Source: Sphingomonas sp. BK235 | GTDB lineage: Bacteria; Pseudomonadota; Alphaproteobacteria; Sphingomonadales; Sphingomonadaceae | Assembly (NCBI RefSeq): GCF_004345855.1 | Contig: NZ_SLXN01000015.1 | Location: forward strand, 1-53,409 | Reading direction: 5' to 3' | DNA length: 53,409 nucleotides | Part shown: in pieces, positions 1 through 8,085 of the stretch | How the letters are laid out: each line of letters begins with the position of its first letter | Numbering within the stretch: position 1 is the stretch's first letter | The notes under the pieces: model-generated | What the model was told of the DNA's origin: nothing | Database searches by the model: none | What the model saw: only the letters and a program-made list of their open reading frames with translations | Position numbers and translations under genes: made by a program

Positions 1-114
1 GGCGCTGGTCAGGCCGAGATGCGCGACCAGCTCGTTGCCGGCACCGACAAGCCGGCCGTTGGCAGCGAAGACTGCCAACGCTAGCTCGCGCACGTAATTG
101 TTCATAACCGACAT
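1..114 (-). CDS. MarR-family regulator, N-terminal fragment (runs off the window)
   Basis: The 38 codons reading leftward from an ATG at 114 encode the first helices of a MarR-type winged-helix regulator: a short N-terminus, then a stretch resembling ELALAVFAANGRLVGAGNEL and a helix ending in HLGLTSA, the usual lead-in to the MarR DNA-binding domain. An alternative in-frame ATG lies at 105. The rest of the gene is outside the window, so neither ligand nor target is known. The gene is divergent from the PEP-CTERM gene at 451. The family call rests on a short match. Confidence 0.6.
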   Translation of the reverse strand, partial: MSVMNNYVRELALAVFAANGRLVGAGNELVAHLGLTSA

Positions 115-450
115 ACGACAACGCGCTTCCCATATGACATCATCCTGTCAAATGAAGGCAAGGGCGTTCGGTTCCGCGGGTCGCGCAAGCTGACATTCAG
201 AACGTCACACAACCGGTCGGGGGCAACGCCGGCGCCCGTACGGCTCGCGCACGGCTACTAGGTCCTAGATCCGTTCTGGAATGTTGCCCCCGAGATAAGC
301 AACTTGCCTCGGCTGTGACCGCCATTGGCTCGGAAGCTGTCGTGCGTCGCCGGGGCACTTGATGTCCGCTATTGGGCGCAACCTGTCCGTCGCAGCCGAT
401 TGCGACACTTCCGCCCCTGGATTAACCAAGCGTCGCAAATGGGGGGAATC
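115..450. other. Intergenic region with inverted repeat and palindrome upstream of the PEP-CTERM gene
   Basis: No convincing gene is seen in these 336 bases between divergent genes. They hold a 9-base inverted repeat (GGGGGCAAC at 219-227 and GTTGCCCCC at 283-291) enclosing a perfect 11-base palindrome, CTAGGTCCTAG, at 258-268. Either could be an operator, or the whole could fold as a long stem in the leader of the gene at 451. An open frame running into that gene from 325 lacks a signal peptide at its start and is treated as upstream read-through. Confidence 0.35.
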
Positions 451-1143
451 ATGAAGAAGCTTTGGAAGGCGGCGCTGGCCGCCGTGATCTTCGTATGCGC
501 GCCGGCCCACGCGGAGATCGTCGACTACACGATGACGGGGCGCGTGACGGGCGACCGCTATCCAAGCGGTGGCCCCGGCTATGACCCGAATACGCGCGCG
601 ATCGACGCGTTTGTGGCGCAGTACGAGCTCGGCACGCCTTACGCGCTGACCTTCTCCTACGACACCGCGTTTCGTTCGACCAATGTCTACGGACGCTACG
701 CCACCTACGCCGACGTGCCTGTGGCAGCGACGATGTCGATAGAGAACGAGCTAAAGGCCCTGCCGCTCGCTAATCTTGTGGTCGGCTACGACACGATGTT
801 CCAGCGCGAGCGCTTCGCCCTGTTCGGCAACAGCATCGGCGCCTGGACCCGCAATTTCTCAGGTTTCTCGCTGCTCAACTTCAGCTTCGAGGCGACCAGC
901 GCTGAGCCGATCGGCCCCTCCCTGCCCGCAAACCTGTCGCTGGCGGCACATGCTGCCAACTACGCGCGGCTCGGCCTGTACCGCGACGATGTCGGCTTCT
1001 TCAGCATGCTTCTCAGCATCGACACGCTTGGCCGAAGCACTTCCGCAGTGCCGGAGCCGGAGACTTGGGCGCTGATGATCCTAGGCTTCGGCGTCGTGGG
1101 GGCGTCACTTCGCCGTCGTTCTATGGTAACTTCTCGCGCGTGA
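451..1143 (+). CDS. Exported PEPxxWA-CTERM sorting-domain protein
   Basis: This 230-residue protein starts at an ATG just after a GGGGGG ribosome-binding stretch. The upstream in-frame start at 325 would bury the signal peptide. Residues 1-21 form a signal peptide (MKKLWKAALAAV core, cut after AHA). The C-terminus carries VPEPETWALMILGFGVVGAS followed by RRR: the PEPxxWA motif, one hydrophobic helix and a basic tail. That is the sphingomonad form of the PEP-CTERM signal handled by an exosortase/archaeosortase system. The body is unrecognised and beta-rich in appearance. By family behaviour it is an extracellular or envelope protein processed at the motif, often linked to exopolysaccharide production. 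No exosortase gene lies in this window. Confidence 0.85.
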   Translation: MKKLWKAALAAVIFVCAPAHAEIVDYTMTGRVTGDRYPSGGPGYDPNTRAIDAFVAQYELGTPYALTFSYDTAFRSTNVYGRYATYADVPVAATMSIENELKALPLANLVVGYDTMFQRERFALFGNSIGAWTRNFSGFSLLNFSFEATSAEPIGPSLPANLSLAAHAANYARLGLYRDDVGFFSMLLSIDTLGRSTSAVPEPETWALMILGFGVVGASLRRRSMVTSRA

Positions 1144-1178
1144 CGGCAACGCGCGTTTGCGCTGCCGCATTCTGACCG

Positions 1179-1997
1179 ATGAGCCAAGAGAGTGAGAGAG
1201 AGGGAGAAGGCATTCAGCTGCCTCCGCGGCGTGAGCGTGTCGCTCTCGCGGTCGCGGCCTATCTCCCGATCTTTCTCTTCCTTGCCACGGTGATCGCCTC
1301 CGTACTGTTGATTCCGGGTGACACGGTGCAGGTTGGGCGTCGCCGCGGTCCATACACCCTCGTGCCGACGCTTCCCGTGCAGATCGGCGTGCTGAGTGTC
1401 GCGGTTCCTTTGGCTGGCGTGGTCATAGCGAGGATGGCTCGCGGGGCTTACTGGCTATGGGCGACAAGGCAAGCGGAGCGGCCCGGCTTTGCCTTGGCGG
1501 CTGGCGAGATCATCGCGTGGCGGGGTAAGCAGGGGTTGCGCGGCATCGACCGGATCCGCTTAGGCATGGCAGTCCTGACGTGCATCGGGCCGGCGCTGTA
1601 TGTCTGGTGGCTGTTGCACATCTGGACAGTGGCCAATCCATTAGTCTTGCAGCTTTTCTGGAGCTTCTGTGCCACAGTTGCACTTGGCGCTACGGTAGCG
1701 CCACTCATGTCGAAGCCCGGTCGCACCTTCGTCAACGATGTACTCGGCGAAATGGTCGTCACTGATCGGCGCATCGCCTGGTGCAGCCCGCGTGGCAGTC
1801 AATACAGGGAGATTCCGGGGGACGAGATCAGAGACGTCGCTTTTATCGAGGGCGATGGCCGCCGCGCCTGGATTGTCCTCACCCAGGTACGTCGTACCGA
1901 AGTCTCGGAGGTCGACCTGTTCGGTGTACCCGACCCAGCAGACGCAATCGAGGCGATCAGGCGGCTCGTGCCGTCCACGGAAGCCCTCGGCCAATAG
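1179..1997 (+). CDS. Four-helix membrane protein with PH-like C-terminal domain, function unknown
   Basis: This 272-residue protein begins at ATG 1179, 35 bases after the PEP-CTERM gene and on the same strand. Four hydrophobic segments are visible near residues 24-46, 65-87, 130-151 and 155-178. The soluble tail from about 185 contains EMVVTDRRIAW, then alternating short strands and a closing helix (DAIEAIRRL). This is reminiscent of the bacterial PH-like domains found in membrane proteins, where TDRRI-type motifs recur. That similarity is by eye and weak. No catalytic motif is visible. The spacing to the upstream gene would allow co-transcription. Confidence 0.65.
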   Translation: MSQESEREGEGIQLPPRRERVALAVAAYLPIFLFLATVIASVLLIPGDTVQVGRRRGPYTLVPTLPVQIGVLSVAVPLAGVVIARMARGAYWLWATRQAERPGFALAAGEIIAWRGKQGLRGIDRIRLGMAVLTCIGPALYVWWLLHIWTVANPLVLQLFWSFCATVALGATVAPLMSKPGRTFVNDVLGEMVVTDRRIAWCSPRGSQYREIPGDEIRDVAFIEGDGRRAWIVLTQVRRTEVSEVDLFGVPDPADAIEAIRRLVPSTEALGQ

Positions 1998-2074
1998 ACC
2001 GGTTTCGGCGGAGATATCGTTCGCCTACGTGCCATTCGCGCTCTCTGCCTCGAACCAACTAATGAAGCGCTGGC

Positions 2075-2248
2075 CTACCGTCCAAGCTTCGCTCGAAGGA
2101 TGTGAAAGCTCAACATTCCGATTGCGACAACCGCACTGACGAGGATAGCGAATACAAGCGCCGCAATGGCTTGGCGAATGTTCGTGACGAAGATCCAGCC
2201 CCAGAACACCAGCCCCGCGATAAGCCATGACAGAGCGCTTCGCTTCAT
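2075..2248 (-). CDS. Small two-helix membrane protein, 57 residues
   Basis: An ATG at 2248 opens a 57-residue frame made almost entirely of two hydrophobic segments (about residues 5-20 and 27-48) with a basic end (RAKLGR), as expected for a small inner-membrane protein. The hydrophobic pattern and positive ends argue for a real gene over the antisense 67-residue frame overlapping it. No strong Shine-Dalgarno is seen before the start. It converges with the gene ending at 1997. Function unknown. Confidence 0.45.
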   Translation of the reverse strand: MKRSALSWLIAGLVFWGWIFVTNIRQAIAALVFAILVSAVVAIGMLSFHILRAKLGR

Positions 2249-2325
2249 CGTGAGTGCAACCTAGCAGCCCACGTTGCTCCTGCCAATCGCTGGATAGATG
2301 TTTGATATTAGCAGGGAAAGCGGAC

Positions 2326-2727
2326 CTAGAGCGGCGTGCCCTCGTCTAGTCGCCCTCTTTCTTTGAACACGTTTAGCGCTTCGCTGGCGCCATCGATGAG
2401 ACGCTGCCAGATCGCCGTGCCTAGAAGATCGTTGACGGTGCTTGGCATCGGATCGGGGGTAGCGTCCGCAACAGAGTCCCAGATCCTGTTGAAACGTTTA
2501 AGCGCTTCCTGCTCTTGCGAAGAAAATTCTGGTTCAGAATACCAGTTCCAGTCAGCGCCTGGGATGAGGTCCTCCCATCTATAAATTAACTCGTCGGGTA
2601 CGTGTGCCATGGAAATCCGACATTCATAGGCGCGCTGCTCAGCAGGCGACGCGGCTAACTCCAAATAGTCGATGATGTTGTTGCGAATACGCAGCTTAAG
2701 CGTGCGTTCCGGTATCACCTCGTCCAT
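2326..2727 (-). CDS. Hypothetical soluble protein, 133 residues
   Basis: The start chosen is ATG 2727 (MDEVIPERTLKLRIRN). The frame extends upstream to 2784, but those 19 residues are Arg/Cys-rich and unlike the rest. The product is acidic, mainly helical and rich in Trp and Glu, with no signal peptide or membrane segment. The composition is that of a genuine cytoplasmic protein, but no family is recognised. It sits among other small unknown genes and no operon partner is evident. Confidence 0.55.
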   Translation of the reverse strand: MDEVIPERTLKLRIRNNIIDYLELAASPAEQRAYECRISMAHVPDELIYRWEDLIPGADWNWYSEPEFSSQEQEALKRFNRIWDSVADATPDPMPSTVNDLLGTAIWQRLIDGASEALNVFKERGRLDEGTPL

Positions 2728-2839
2728 CCGGTCTTTTGTCCTCTGCGCACAGCGACTTATGCGTCCGTCACGTTCGCAGCACAACCTGGGCCAATGTCCG
2801 CTAGGGAGTTAGCTGACCGTCTGCTTCGGGGCGCTCACC

Positions 2840-3058
2840 TCAAGAAGCGGACCGTTTACTCCAGCAACGACCGATGACGAGCAGCGCCACTGGCGTTATG
2901 TAGAACCATGCCGCAATCACGGTCCAAAGCCCTATCCCCTCGAGCGAGCTTTCGTCACTTAACGTCGGCGAGAGGGGAACCTCCAGAAGGAAGGCGCTCA
3001 GCAAGCCATCGGGATGGCGCTTGCCAACCAAACGGCCCCAACGAGCCGGAACAGCCAC
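2840..3058 (-). CDS. Possible small membrane protein
   Basis: This 72-residue frame ends in a clear hydrophobic helix (WTVIAAWFYITPVALLVIG) followed by a basic tail, a pattern seen in small inner-membrane proteins. The N-terminal half is unremarkable, and the start could lie further in. A longer opposite-strand frame (2908-3393) is Arg/Ser-rich and looks like a shadow. This is a weak call based on the helix and on neighbouring small membrane genes. Confidence 0.3.
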   Translation of the reverse strand: MAVPARWGRLVGKRHPDGLLSAFLLEVPLSPTLSDESSLEGIGLWTVIAAWFYITPVALLVIGRCWSKRSAS

Positions 3059-3222
3059 AACTTAATCTGCGAAGGCTTGGAGGTCACGCCGGCAGAATGT
3101 CTGCTTTCAGGGCCGAGGTCCACCCCTCCCAGCGTCCGTATCTGGGCGTAAACGGACGATGGCGGAAGGTAGCAATCAGATCCAGCAGGCGTGAACGGCG
3201 ACGTATGCCGAGGCCGCTTCGC

Positions 3223-3564
3223 TCACCAGACACCAGCGGAAGCGTAGACGATTGTGAGCCCTGCCATCATGACTGTAAGTACGGCGCTGTAAGAGGCAAC
3301 CCAAGTAGCGCACGAACGACGTATGGAGCCGGCCTCGCTTCTGCGACGAACGCGGATGGCTACAGCCATCAGAGCGCCCCACATGAGTCCTAGAACGGGA
3401 ATGATGTAGTCGCCTTCACCAGCTACAGCCATGATTGGGAGAGACGCTATCGCGGGCACGGTCGTCCAGGGTCCCGCCGCAGCCATCCCGGCAAGGCCAG
3501 CCTTTGATCGTTGCCGTTCAAGCCGTTCGGCTTCGAGCCAATCGTCGGGTCCGATCTTTGCCAT
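3223..3564 (-). CDS. Small membrane protein, 113 residues, function unknown
   Basis: Starting at ATG 3564, the product has a charged N-terminus (DDWLEAERLERQRSKAG) followed by three hydrophobic segments near residues 33-47, 52-70 and 88-108. Basic residues (RVRRRS) in the loop suggest a defined topology. No enzymatic motif or named family is recognised. It is one of several small membrane proteins of unknown role in the first 4 kb and is not in an obvious operon. Confidence 0.55.
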   Translation of the reverse strand: MAKIGPDDWLEAERLERQRSKAGLAGMAAAGPWTTVPAIASLPIMAVAGEGDYIIPVLGLMWGALMAVAIRVRRRSEAGSIRRSCATWVASYSAVLTVMMAGLTIVYASAGVW

Positions 3565-3671
3565 GCCATCTCTTATTCGTCCTCCGGTGAGGTCCGCAAC
3601 TGGCAGGAAAGCGGACGTTAAGGTGGTACTGGCAAGTTGCAGCTCCTCCTAACTCATGGCGGGGTCAGTGG

Positions 3672-4106
3672 ATGAGGCTGCCGGTAAGGCTGACAGTTTT
3701 GCTCGTGGTGTGTGCCACTAAGACGCAAGCCGTCGTGAGTGGCTCCGAACAGAGAGTGGCGCTGAGCGGGATGGAGATAACAAAAGCCTTCACCGGCTTT
3801 TCAATCAGCTACTCTCCTAGCGGGTGGGCAGACGCCGGCATTCACGAGGAATACCACGAAGGCGGAATATGGAGGGGGTTCTACTACTCCCGCGGACCGG
3901 TGCCGTTTGCAGGGAAGTGGAGGGTGTCAAAGGGACAGCTTTGCGTATCTCCGGACGCCAGCGCTGTCGTCAGCCGCTGGTTCGTCGGCGAACGTTGCCG
4001 CACTGTGTGGCGCGACAATACAACCGGACAATTGCTTGTAAAGCACCTGAACCCGCGGCTCGATGATGGCCCTTATAGCGTCCAAGTTCGAGATCTTAGG
4101 CGCTAG
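3672..4106 (+). CDS. Secreted hypothetical protein, 144 residues
   Basis: The protein begins with a short signal peptide (MRLPVRLTVLLVVCATKTQA). The mature part is rich in Gly, Trp and Tyr, with two cysteines about 33 residues apart (VSKGQLCVS and GERCRTVW) that could form a disulfide. That layout suggests a small periplasmic beta-fold domain. Sphingomonads carry small exported proteins of this general look, but no family name is given here. The stop lies 30 bases from the convergent transposase stop, so the insertion element abuts this gene without breaking it. Confidence 0.55.
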   Translation: MRLPVRLTVLLVVCATKTQAVVSGSEQRVALSGMEITKAFTGFSISYSPSGWADAGIHEEYHEGGIWRGFYYSRGPVPFAGKWRVSKGQLCVSPDASAVVSRWFVGERCRTVWRDNTTGQLLVKHLNPRLDDGPYSVQVRDLRR

Positions 4107-4136
4107 TCAGTGTCTGCGTATGGGCGGTTTCGGACG

Positions 4137-5555
4137 CTAGAGGGCGTACTCGCCAAGGCCGCGCGCGACGAGCTCCTCATTGGAGAGGCGTGGCCCGCGC
4201 TTGAGCCTGTTGTTGCCGAGCGTGCGACGGTCGAGTTTGGGGACGGATGAAGCCGGGGAGGGTGCCTTAAACGGGCCGACGGGCTGCGCGGTACGCGCCG
4301 GCTCGTTGTTGTTGCGCTTGGCGTGATGCGGCTGAGCCTGCTGTATCACGCGGGCCAGCGCCAGCGCGGCGTCGAGGTGCTTGTTGTCGACCACGGCAGC
4401 CTGGTTCACGCGGCGCATCTTGTCGAACATGCGATAGGGCAGGACCTTGCCCTCGTGCTGGATCTCGAGCCGGCCATCCGGGTACTCGCACACGTCCACC
4501 TTCTTCCGCGCGAGCGCCTGCGTCGCAGGCGAGGGCTCGAGGATGAACATGGCCTTGTTGTAGTGCAAGGTGAGGGCGCCGGTGACGGTGCGCTGCTCGC
4601 GCCAGACGAGCTCCGCCTCCAGGTCTTCGTGGATGGCCAGCGGCCGGTGAAGGTCGCGCGGGTCGAACGGCGCCTTGGCGAACCGACGATTGTGCTGCGC
4701 CATGTAGGAGGGGAGGAAGGCATTGGCTTGGTCGATGGTGGAGATGAGGTGGAGCCGCATCGCCTTGACCAGACGGTCCTGCAGCGTCGCATTGACCCGC
4801 TCGACGCGCCCCTTCGCCTGCGGCGAGTTCGCGCAAATCAGCTCGATGTTGAGTCGGTCCAGCGCACGGCCGAGGTGGGTCATGCCGTCGCCCTTTGCCG
4901 AGGCCGTGTTGTTGCGGAAGGCGCTGTGCTTGTCGGTGTAGAAGGCGACCGGCTTGCCGTGCCGCTCGAGGTAGGTCCGCGTCGCGCGCATGTAAGAGAA
5001 GGTGCTCTCGCTCTCGACCATCTCGATGTGCATAAGCTCGCTGGTGGCATCGTCGATGAAGACCAGGAGCGTGCATTGCGGACCGCGGCCCTCGAACCAC
5101 CAGTGCTTGGAGCCGTCGACCTGGATGAGCTCGCCGCGGCAGTCGCGCCGGTAGCGGGGCTGGTACGGGCGAGGGCGCTTGGCCGCACGGTCCTGCCACA
5201 GCCCGGCCTCCAGCATGATGCGCCGCAGGGTCTCGCACGACAGGCCGATACCGTGGCGCTCGGCAAGGTACTCGCGCGCCAGCGTCGGTCCGAAGTCGGC
5301 GTAGTGCTCGCGCACCAGCGTGACCACCTCGGCGCGAAAGGCGTCGCTGTAGCGTCGGTTGCTCGGGCGTCCTCGCTTGCGCGACACCAGGCCGCTGGCG
5401 CCGTCCTCTCGCAGGCGGCCCAGCAGCCGGTACACCTGCCGCCTCGCAAGGCCGAGCAGCTCCATCGCGTCCGCGACCCGGATCTCGCCGCGGTCGAGCC
5501 GCATCAGCGTGTCGAACCGGGTGATCTCAGCAGCACTCATCGCCAGCACCGTCAT
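4137..5555 (-). CDS. ISNCY-family DDE transposase
   Basis: This 472-residue protein has an N-terminal helix-turn-helix (VADAMELLGLARRQVYRLLG, about residues 27-46) and a second DNA-binding segment around SRKRGRPSNRRYSDAF. An integrase-core catalytic domain follows. The three acidic positions are visible as QVDGSKHWW, FYTDKHSAF and KGRVERVNATLQ, so the D-D-E triad appears intact. The C-terminal region resembles that of ISNCY-type transposases (MFILEPSPATQ, then a basic tail). Length fits an intact family member. A large antisense frame (4323-5636) lies across it and is a GC-rich shadow. Confidence 0.85.
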   Translation of the reverse strand: MTVLAMSAAEITRFDTLMRLDRGEIRVADAMELLGLARRQVYRLLGRLREDGASGLVSRKRGRPSNRRYSDAFRAEVVTLVREHYADFGPTLAREYLAERHGIGLSCETLRRIMLEAGLWQDRAAKRPRPYQPRYRRDCRGELIQVDGSKHWWFEGRGPQCTLLVFIDDATSELMHIEMVESESTFSYMRATRTYLERHGKPVAFYTDKHSAFRNNTASAKGDGMTHLGRALDRLNIELICANSPQAKGRVERVNATLQDRLVKAMRLHLISTIDQANAFLPSYMAQHNRRFAKAPFDPRDLHRPLAIHEDLEAELVWREQRTVTGALTLHYNKAMFILEPSPATQALARKKVDVCEYPDGRLEIQHEGKVLPYRMFDKMRRVNQAAVVDNKHLDAALALARVIQQAQPHHAKRNNNEPARTAQPVGPFKAPSPASSVPKLDRRTLGNNRLKRGPRLSNEELVARGLGEYAL

Positions 5556-5619
5556 ACAATGCGCGTCCTCGTTGCCGAGAACGGCTATGACACCGGCGAC
5601 CCGCCGATAGCACCGCAGA

Positions 5620-5662
5620 GTGCCATTTCTATCTAGCGGGCTGGTGCCATTTGTACTTAGCG
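5620..5662. repeat. Tandem 19-base boxes at the IS end
   Basis: GTGCCATTTCTATCTAGCG at 5620-5638 and GTGCCATTTGTACTTAGCG at 5644-5662 match at 16 of 19 positions and are phased 24 bases apart. Repeated subterminal boxes upstream of a transposase gene are typical transposase-binding sites. They mark the promoter-proximal end of the element, with the tip probably just beyond 5662. Confidence 0.6.
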
Positions 5663-5700
5663 CTTACACGGGGCCAGATCGATAATAGAGCTTATGTTAA

Positions 5701-5937
5701 ATAGAGGACGTGGTGCACGCCGACGTGCCCCACCTCGACGCCTGGTTCATCGACGAGGTCGATCCGACCGTCTCGCCCGTGAAGGCGAAGGGCGTCGGCG
5801 AGCTGGGCCTGACCGGCGTGGCGCCCGCGGTCGCGAATGCCGTCTACAACGCCACTGGTGTGCGCGTGCGGGAGTACCCGCTCACCCTCGACAAGCACCT
5901 CGATCGACTGCCAGCAATGGCCTCAGCGACTGCCTGA
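5701..5937 (+). pseudogene. 3' remnant of a xanthine dehydrogenase-family molybdenum subunit gene
   Basis: From about 5707 to the stop at 5935-5937 the frame encodes the last 75 or so residues of a PaoC/YagR-type molybdopterin-binding subunit. It includes KAKGVGELGLTGVAPAVANA, which carries the glutamate of the active-site GVGELG motif, and YNATGVRVREYP. The intact paralogue at 19706-21964 has the same stretch, about 70 percent identical by eye, so this is the end of a diverged second copy and not a recent duplicate. A stop codon (5698-5700) and the IS end lie immediately upstream, and nothing of the other 90 percent of the gene is present. The remnant converges with the GH5 gene 16 bases away. 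Confidence 0.8.
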
Positions 5938-5953
5938 GCGAAGCGAGCTGGCG

Positions 5954-7291
5954 CTACGATAGCTTCGCCACTGCCCTCGCATGGTCGACAATTGTTCGGA
6001 TGGTGCTGTCACCTTGGAAGACGCCGTACCACCCTTGGGGCTCGTGCGGCGGATCACCCATGTACTGGTGGTCGCCTTCCTTGAACCGGTAGTCGGGATG
6101 CTGGGCACGAGCCTCCCCGTTCCAAGCCCAGAAGTTGGTCCCGGCGATCGGCCCACCTGCTGCCATACTCGCCAGGGCTGACGAGTAGATCTGCCTGTAG
6201 AACCGGTCCTTGTACACGGTCGAAGCCGTCGGATCGTTGCTGCCGCCGTCTCTCGGGTATCCGAACTCCTCGATGACGAGGGGCTTCTGCAGTCTCGTGG
6301 CCAGGTCGACGTGCTCGCTCACGTAATCGGCAGTCAGCTCCTCGCCGCGTGCGTAGGTCCCGGGCAGGTCGTTCTGGTTGACCCACGTCCAGTTATTCGG
6401 CCAAATGTGAGCCGTCAGGTAGTCGATCTCGGGCGGATTGTGCTCGGCAAGAACGATCTCCGGCTGTTCCAAGGCACCCTTGAGGCCCTCGCTTCCCGTC
6501 GATACGAGGTGATTCGTATCCAGCGACTTGATCAATCGAGCGCTCTCCTGCACCCAACTGTAGAAGACCGGCAGGTTCGCGTGCGCGAGATCGCCAGCGG
6601 GCCGTGGCTCATTGGCAAGCTGCCACGCCATGATCGTCGGATCGTCGTGATAGCCCACCCCCGTGATCTTGTTTGTGCGCGTGACAAGCGCCTTGATCCA
6701 GTCGCGGTACAGCGTGTTGGCTCGCAGGCTTCGATAGAAGCTCGCGTTGGCATTCGCGAAGGCAGGCCATGGGTGCGCCGGATCGTTCATATCAACGAAG
6801 CGACCGCCGTTGACGTAGGAGAGGTACGTCATCATGCCGCCCGACCACTCCCAGAAGTTGGTCAGGCACAAGACCGCGCGGATACCTCTCTTACCCATCT
6901 CGGCGAGCGCGTAGTCGAGACCGCCCAGCAGCGCCTCGTTGAAGACGCCGCGTGCATTCCGGAAGCCAGGCTTGATGGAGTTCCGCAGAGGCCCCTCCTC
7001 CGCCGACGCCATGATCCGTAGATTGCGCACGCCCAGCGCCGCGAGCGTGTCGAGTTCGCGACCGAGACGTGCCCGATCGCCATACGAGGCGTCGGCGCCG
7101 AGGTAGGCAGCGTACCACATGTTTGCACCGACATAGCGATACGGCCTATCACCCAGCATCAAGCGCGAACCCACGCGCCGCACAAATGCGCTTAGGTCGG
7201 GCGGTGACGGATCTAGACTCGGAAGAGTCGCGCATCCCGCTGTTATCACACCGCCCAGCAGCAAGGCGCGCCGATCCATCTCGATCTTCAA
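5954..7291 (-). CDS. Glycoside hydrolase family 5 lipoprotein, probably an endo-beta-1,4-mannanase
   Basis: This 445-residue protein carries a twin-arginine-like N-terminus (MDRRALLLGG) running into a lipobox (ITAGC), so it is probably a Tat-exported lipoprotein. The GH5 fold is evident: RYVGANMWYAAYLG near residue 52, the acid/base glutamate in WQLANEPRP (about 228) and the nucleophile in VIEEFGYPRD (about 341). The overall pattern resembles the GH5_7 mannanases. A TTG start at 7291 is preferred because GGGAGA sits six bases before it. The ATG at 7279 would be 18 bases away. The TTG overlaps the stop of the regulator gene upstream (TTGA), implying coupled translation. It is the last gene of the glycan locus. 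Mannan is inferred from family only. Confidence 0.8.
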   Translation of the reverse strand: MKIEMDRRALLLGGVITAGCATLPSLDPSPPDLSAFVRRVGSRLMLGDRPYRYVGANMWYAAYLGADASYGDRARLGRELDTLAALGVRNLRIMASAEEGPLRNSIKPGFRNARGVFNEALLGGLDYALAEMGKRGIRAVLCLTNFWEWSGGMMTYLSYVNGGRFVDMNDPAHPWPAFANANASFYRSLRANTLYRDWIKALVTRTNKITGVGYHDDPTIMAWQLANEPRPAGDLAHANLPVFYSWVQESARLIKSLDTNHLVSTGSEGLKGALEQPEIVLAEHNPPEIDYLTAHIWPNNWTWVNQNDLPGTYARGEELTADYVSEHVDLATRLQKPLVIEEFGYPRDGGSNDPTASTVYKDRFYRQIYSSALASMAAGGPIAGTNFWAWNGEARAQHPDYRFKEGDHQYMGDPPHEPQGWYGVFQGDSTIRTIVDHARAVAKLS

Positions 7292-8052
7292 GAAAAATCT
7301 CCCTGAGCTGACGCCCGTTCAACCCTCGCCATCTCGGTGCCGTGGCTCACGACGGCAGCCTCAGCGACCAATTGCCGCATCTCCATTTCCGCGCGGCCCG
7401 GATCGCCCACGCCTATGGCGTCCACCAGTGCCGCATAGATAGGCAATTCGTCTCGCGGGAGAGTGAGCCCGCTTTCCGCCAGCAACAGCCGCTGATCGGC
7501 TGCCGCCGATATTGCTGGCCCCATCGCCACAAGGGCAGGGCTGCGAGACGCGAGCAGGATGTGCCCGTGAAGGGCACGGGTGGCGCCGCCACGCTGTACG
7601 GTTCCGACGCGGCTCTGCCTGATCTCGCCCAACGTTCCTTGCAGCGCGTCCATGTCGTCCTGAGAGCGCCGTCGTGCCGCCACAGCGGCAGCTGCGGGCT
7701 CAATGATCGAGCTGAGCTCGACGATGCTGCGCGCAAGCCTTGGGTCGGGATCGTCAATCAGACCCCAGGCAAGTACCTCGGTGTCGATCATGTTCCAGCA
7801 TCGTCGCGGCAGCACTGTTGTTCCGTGCCTTGGTCTGCTAGCCACAAGCCCTTTTGCGACGAGCATCCGTACGGCTTCCCGATAGGCCCCCCGAGAGACG
7901 CCGTAAGCGAGTGCTCCCGCCACCTCCCCATCGAGCACTTCTCCCGGCGCATAGCGGCCGGAGAGGATGGCGCGTCCTAGCGACTGGACCACCGAACCAC
8001 GATGGCGTCGACCCGTACCGAGGCCTCTTGATGGAAGGATGCCTTCTGACAC
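7288..8052 (-). CDS. FadR-type GntR regulator with FCD domain
   Basis: This 254-residue regulator has an N-terminal winged helix (residues 18-75, including RGAYREAVRMLVAKGLVASR and the GTTVLPR wing) and a C-terminal all-helical FCD ligand domain (LARSIVELSSIIEPAAAAVA through the end). FCD domains bind small carboxylates or sugar acids through metal-bound histidines. The start appears to be GTG 8052, with only a weak ribosome-binding site. The gene lies between the GH127 and GH5 genes, 33 bases after the first and overlapping the second by four. It is probably the local repressor, sensing a breakdown product of the imported glycan. Confidence 0.85.
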   Translation of the reverse strand: MSEGILPSRGLGTGRRHRGSVVQSLGRAILSGRYAPGEVLDGEVAGALAYGVSRGAYREAVRMLVAKGLVASRPRHGTTVLPRRCWNMIDTEVLAWGLIDDPDPRLARSIVELSSIIEPAAAAVAARRRSQDDMDALQGTLGEIRQSRVGTVQRGGATRALHGHILLASRSPALVAMGPAISAAADQRLLLAESGLTLPRDELPIYAALVDAIGVGDPGRAEMEMRQLVAEAAVVSHGTEMARVERASAQGDFS

Positions 8053-8085
8053 GTCAAAGCCCTAAGCCGACGACGTCAACATCGA

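Larger units (their letters stand above)
4107..5665 (-). mobile_element. ISNCY-like insertion element, left end not identified
   Basis: One transposase gene fills this segment. On the side upstream of the transposase there are two tandem 19-base boxes (see 5620-5662), the kind of multiple transposase-binding sites seen at insertion-sequence ends. No inverted copy of the box is recognisable near 4107-4137. The far end may therefore be degenerate or lost, and boundaries are approximate. The element separates the small exported-protein gene from a truncated molybdenum-hydroxylase remnant, so it probably took part in the rearrangement that truncated that gene. No target-site duplication could be found by eye. 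Confidence 0.6.

Noticed and set aside
325..450. N-terminal extension of the PEP-CTERM frame
   Set aside because: It would place about 42 basic residues before a clear signal peptide. ATG 451 has a ribosome-binding stretch.
4323..5636. 437-residue plus-strand frame opposite the transposase
   Set aside because: It is antisense to an intact DDE transposase, rich in Val/Arg/Ala/Leu as expected of a GC-rich shadow, and shows no domain.
4100..5670. Target-site duplication flanking the IS element
   Set aside because: No matching short direct repeats could be identified around the uncertain boundaries, so none is claimed.
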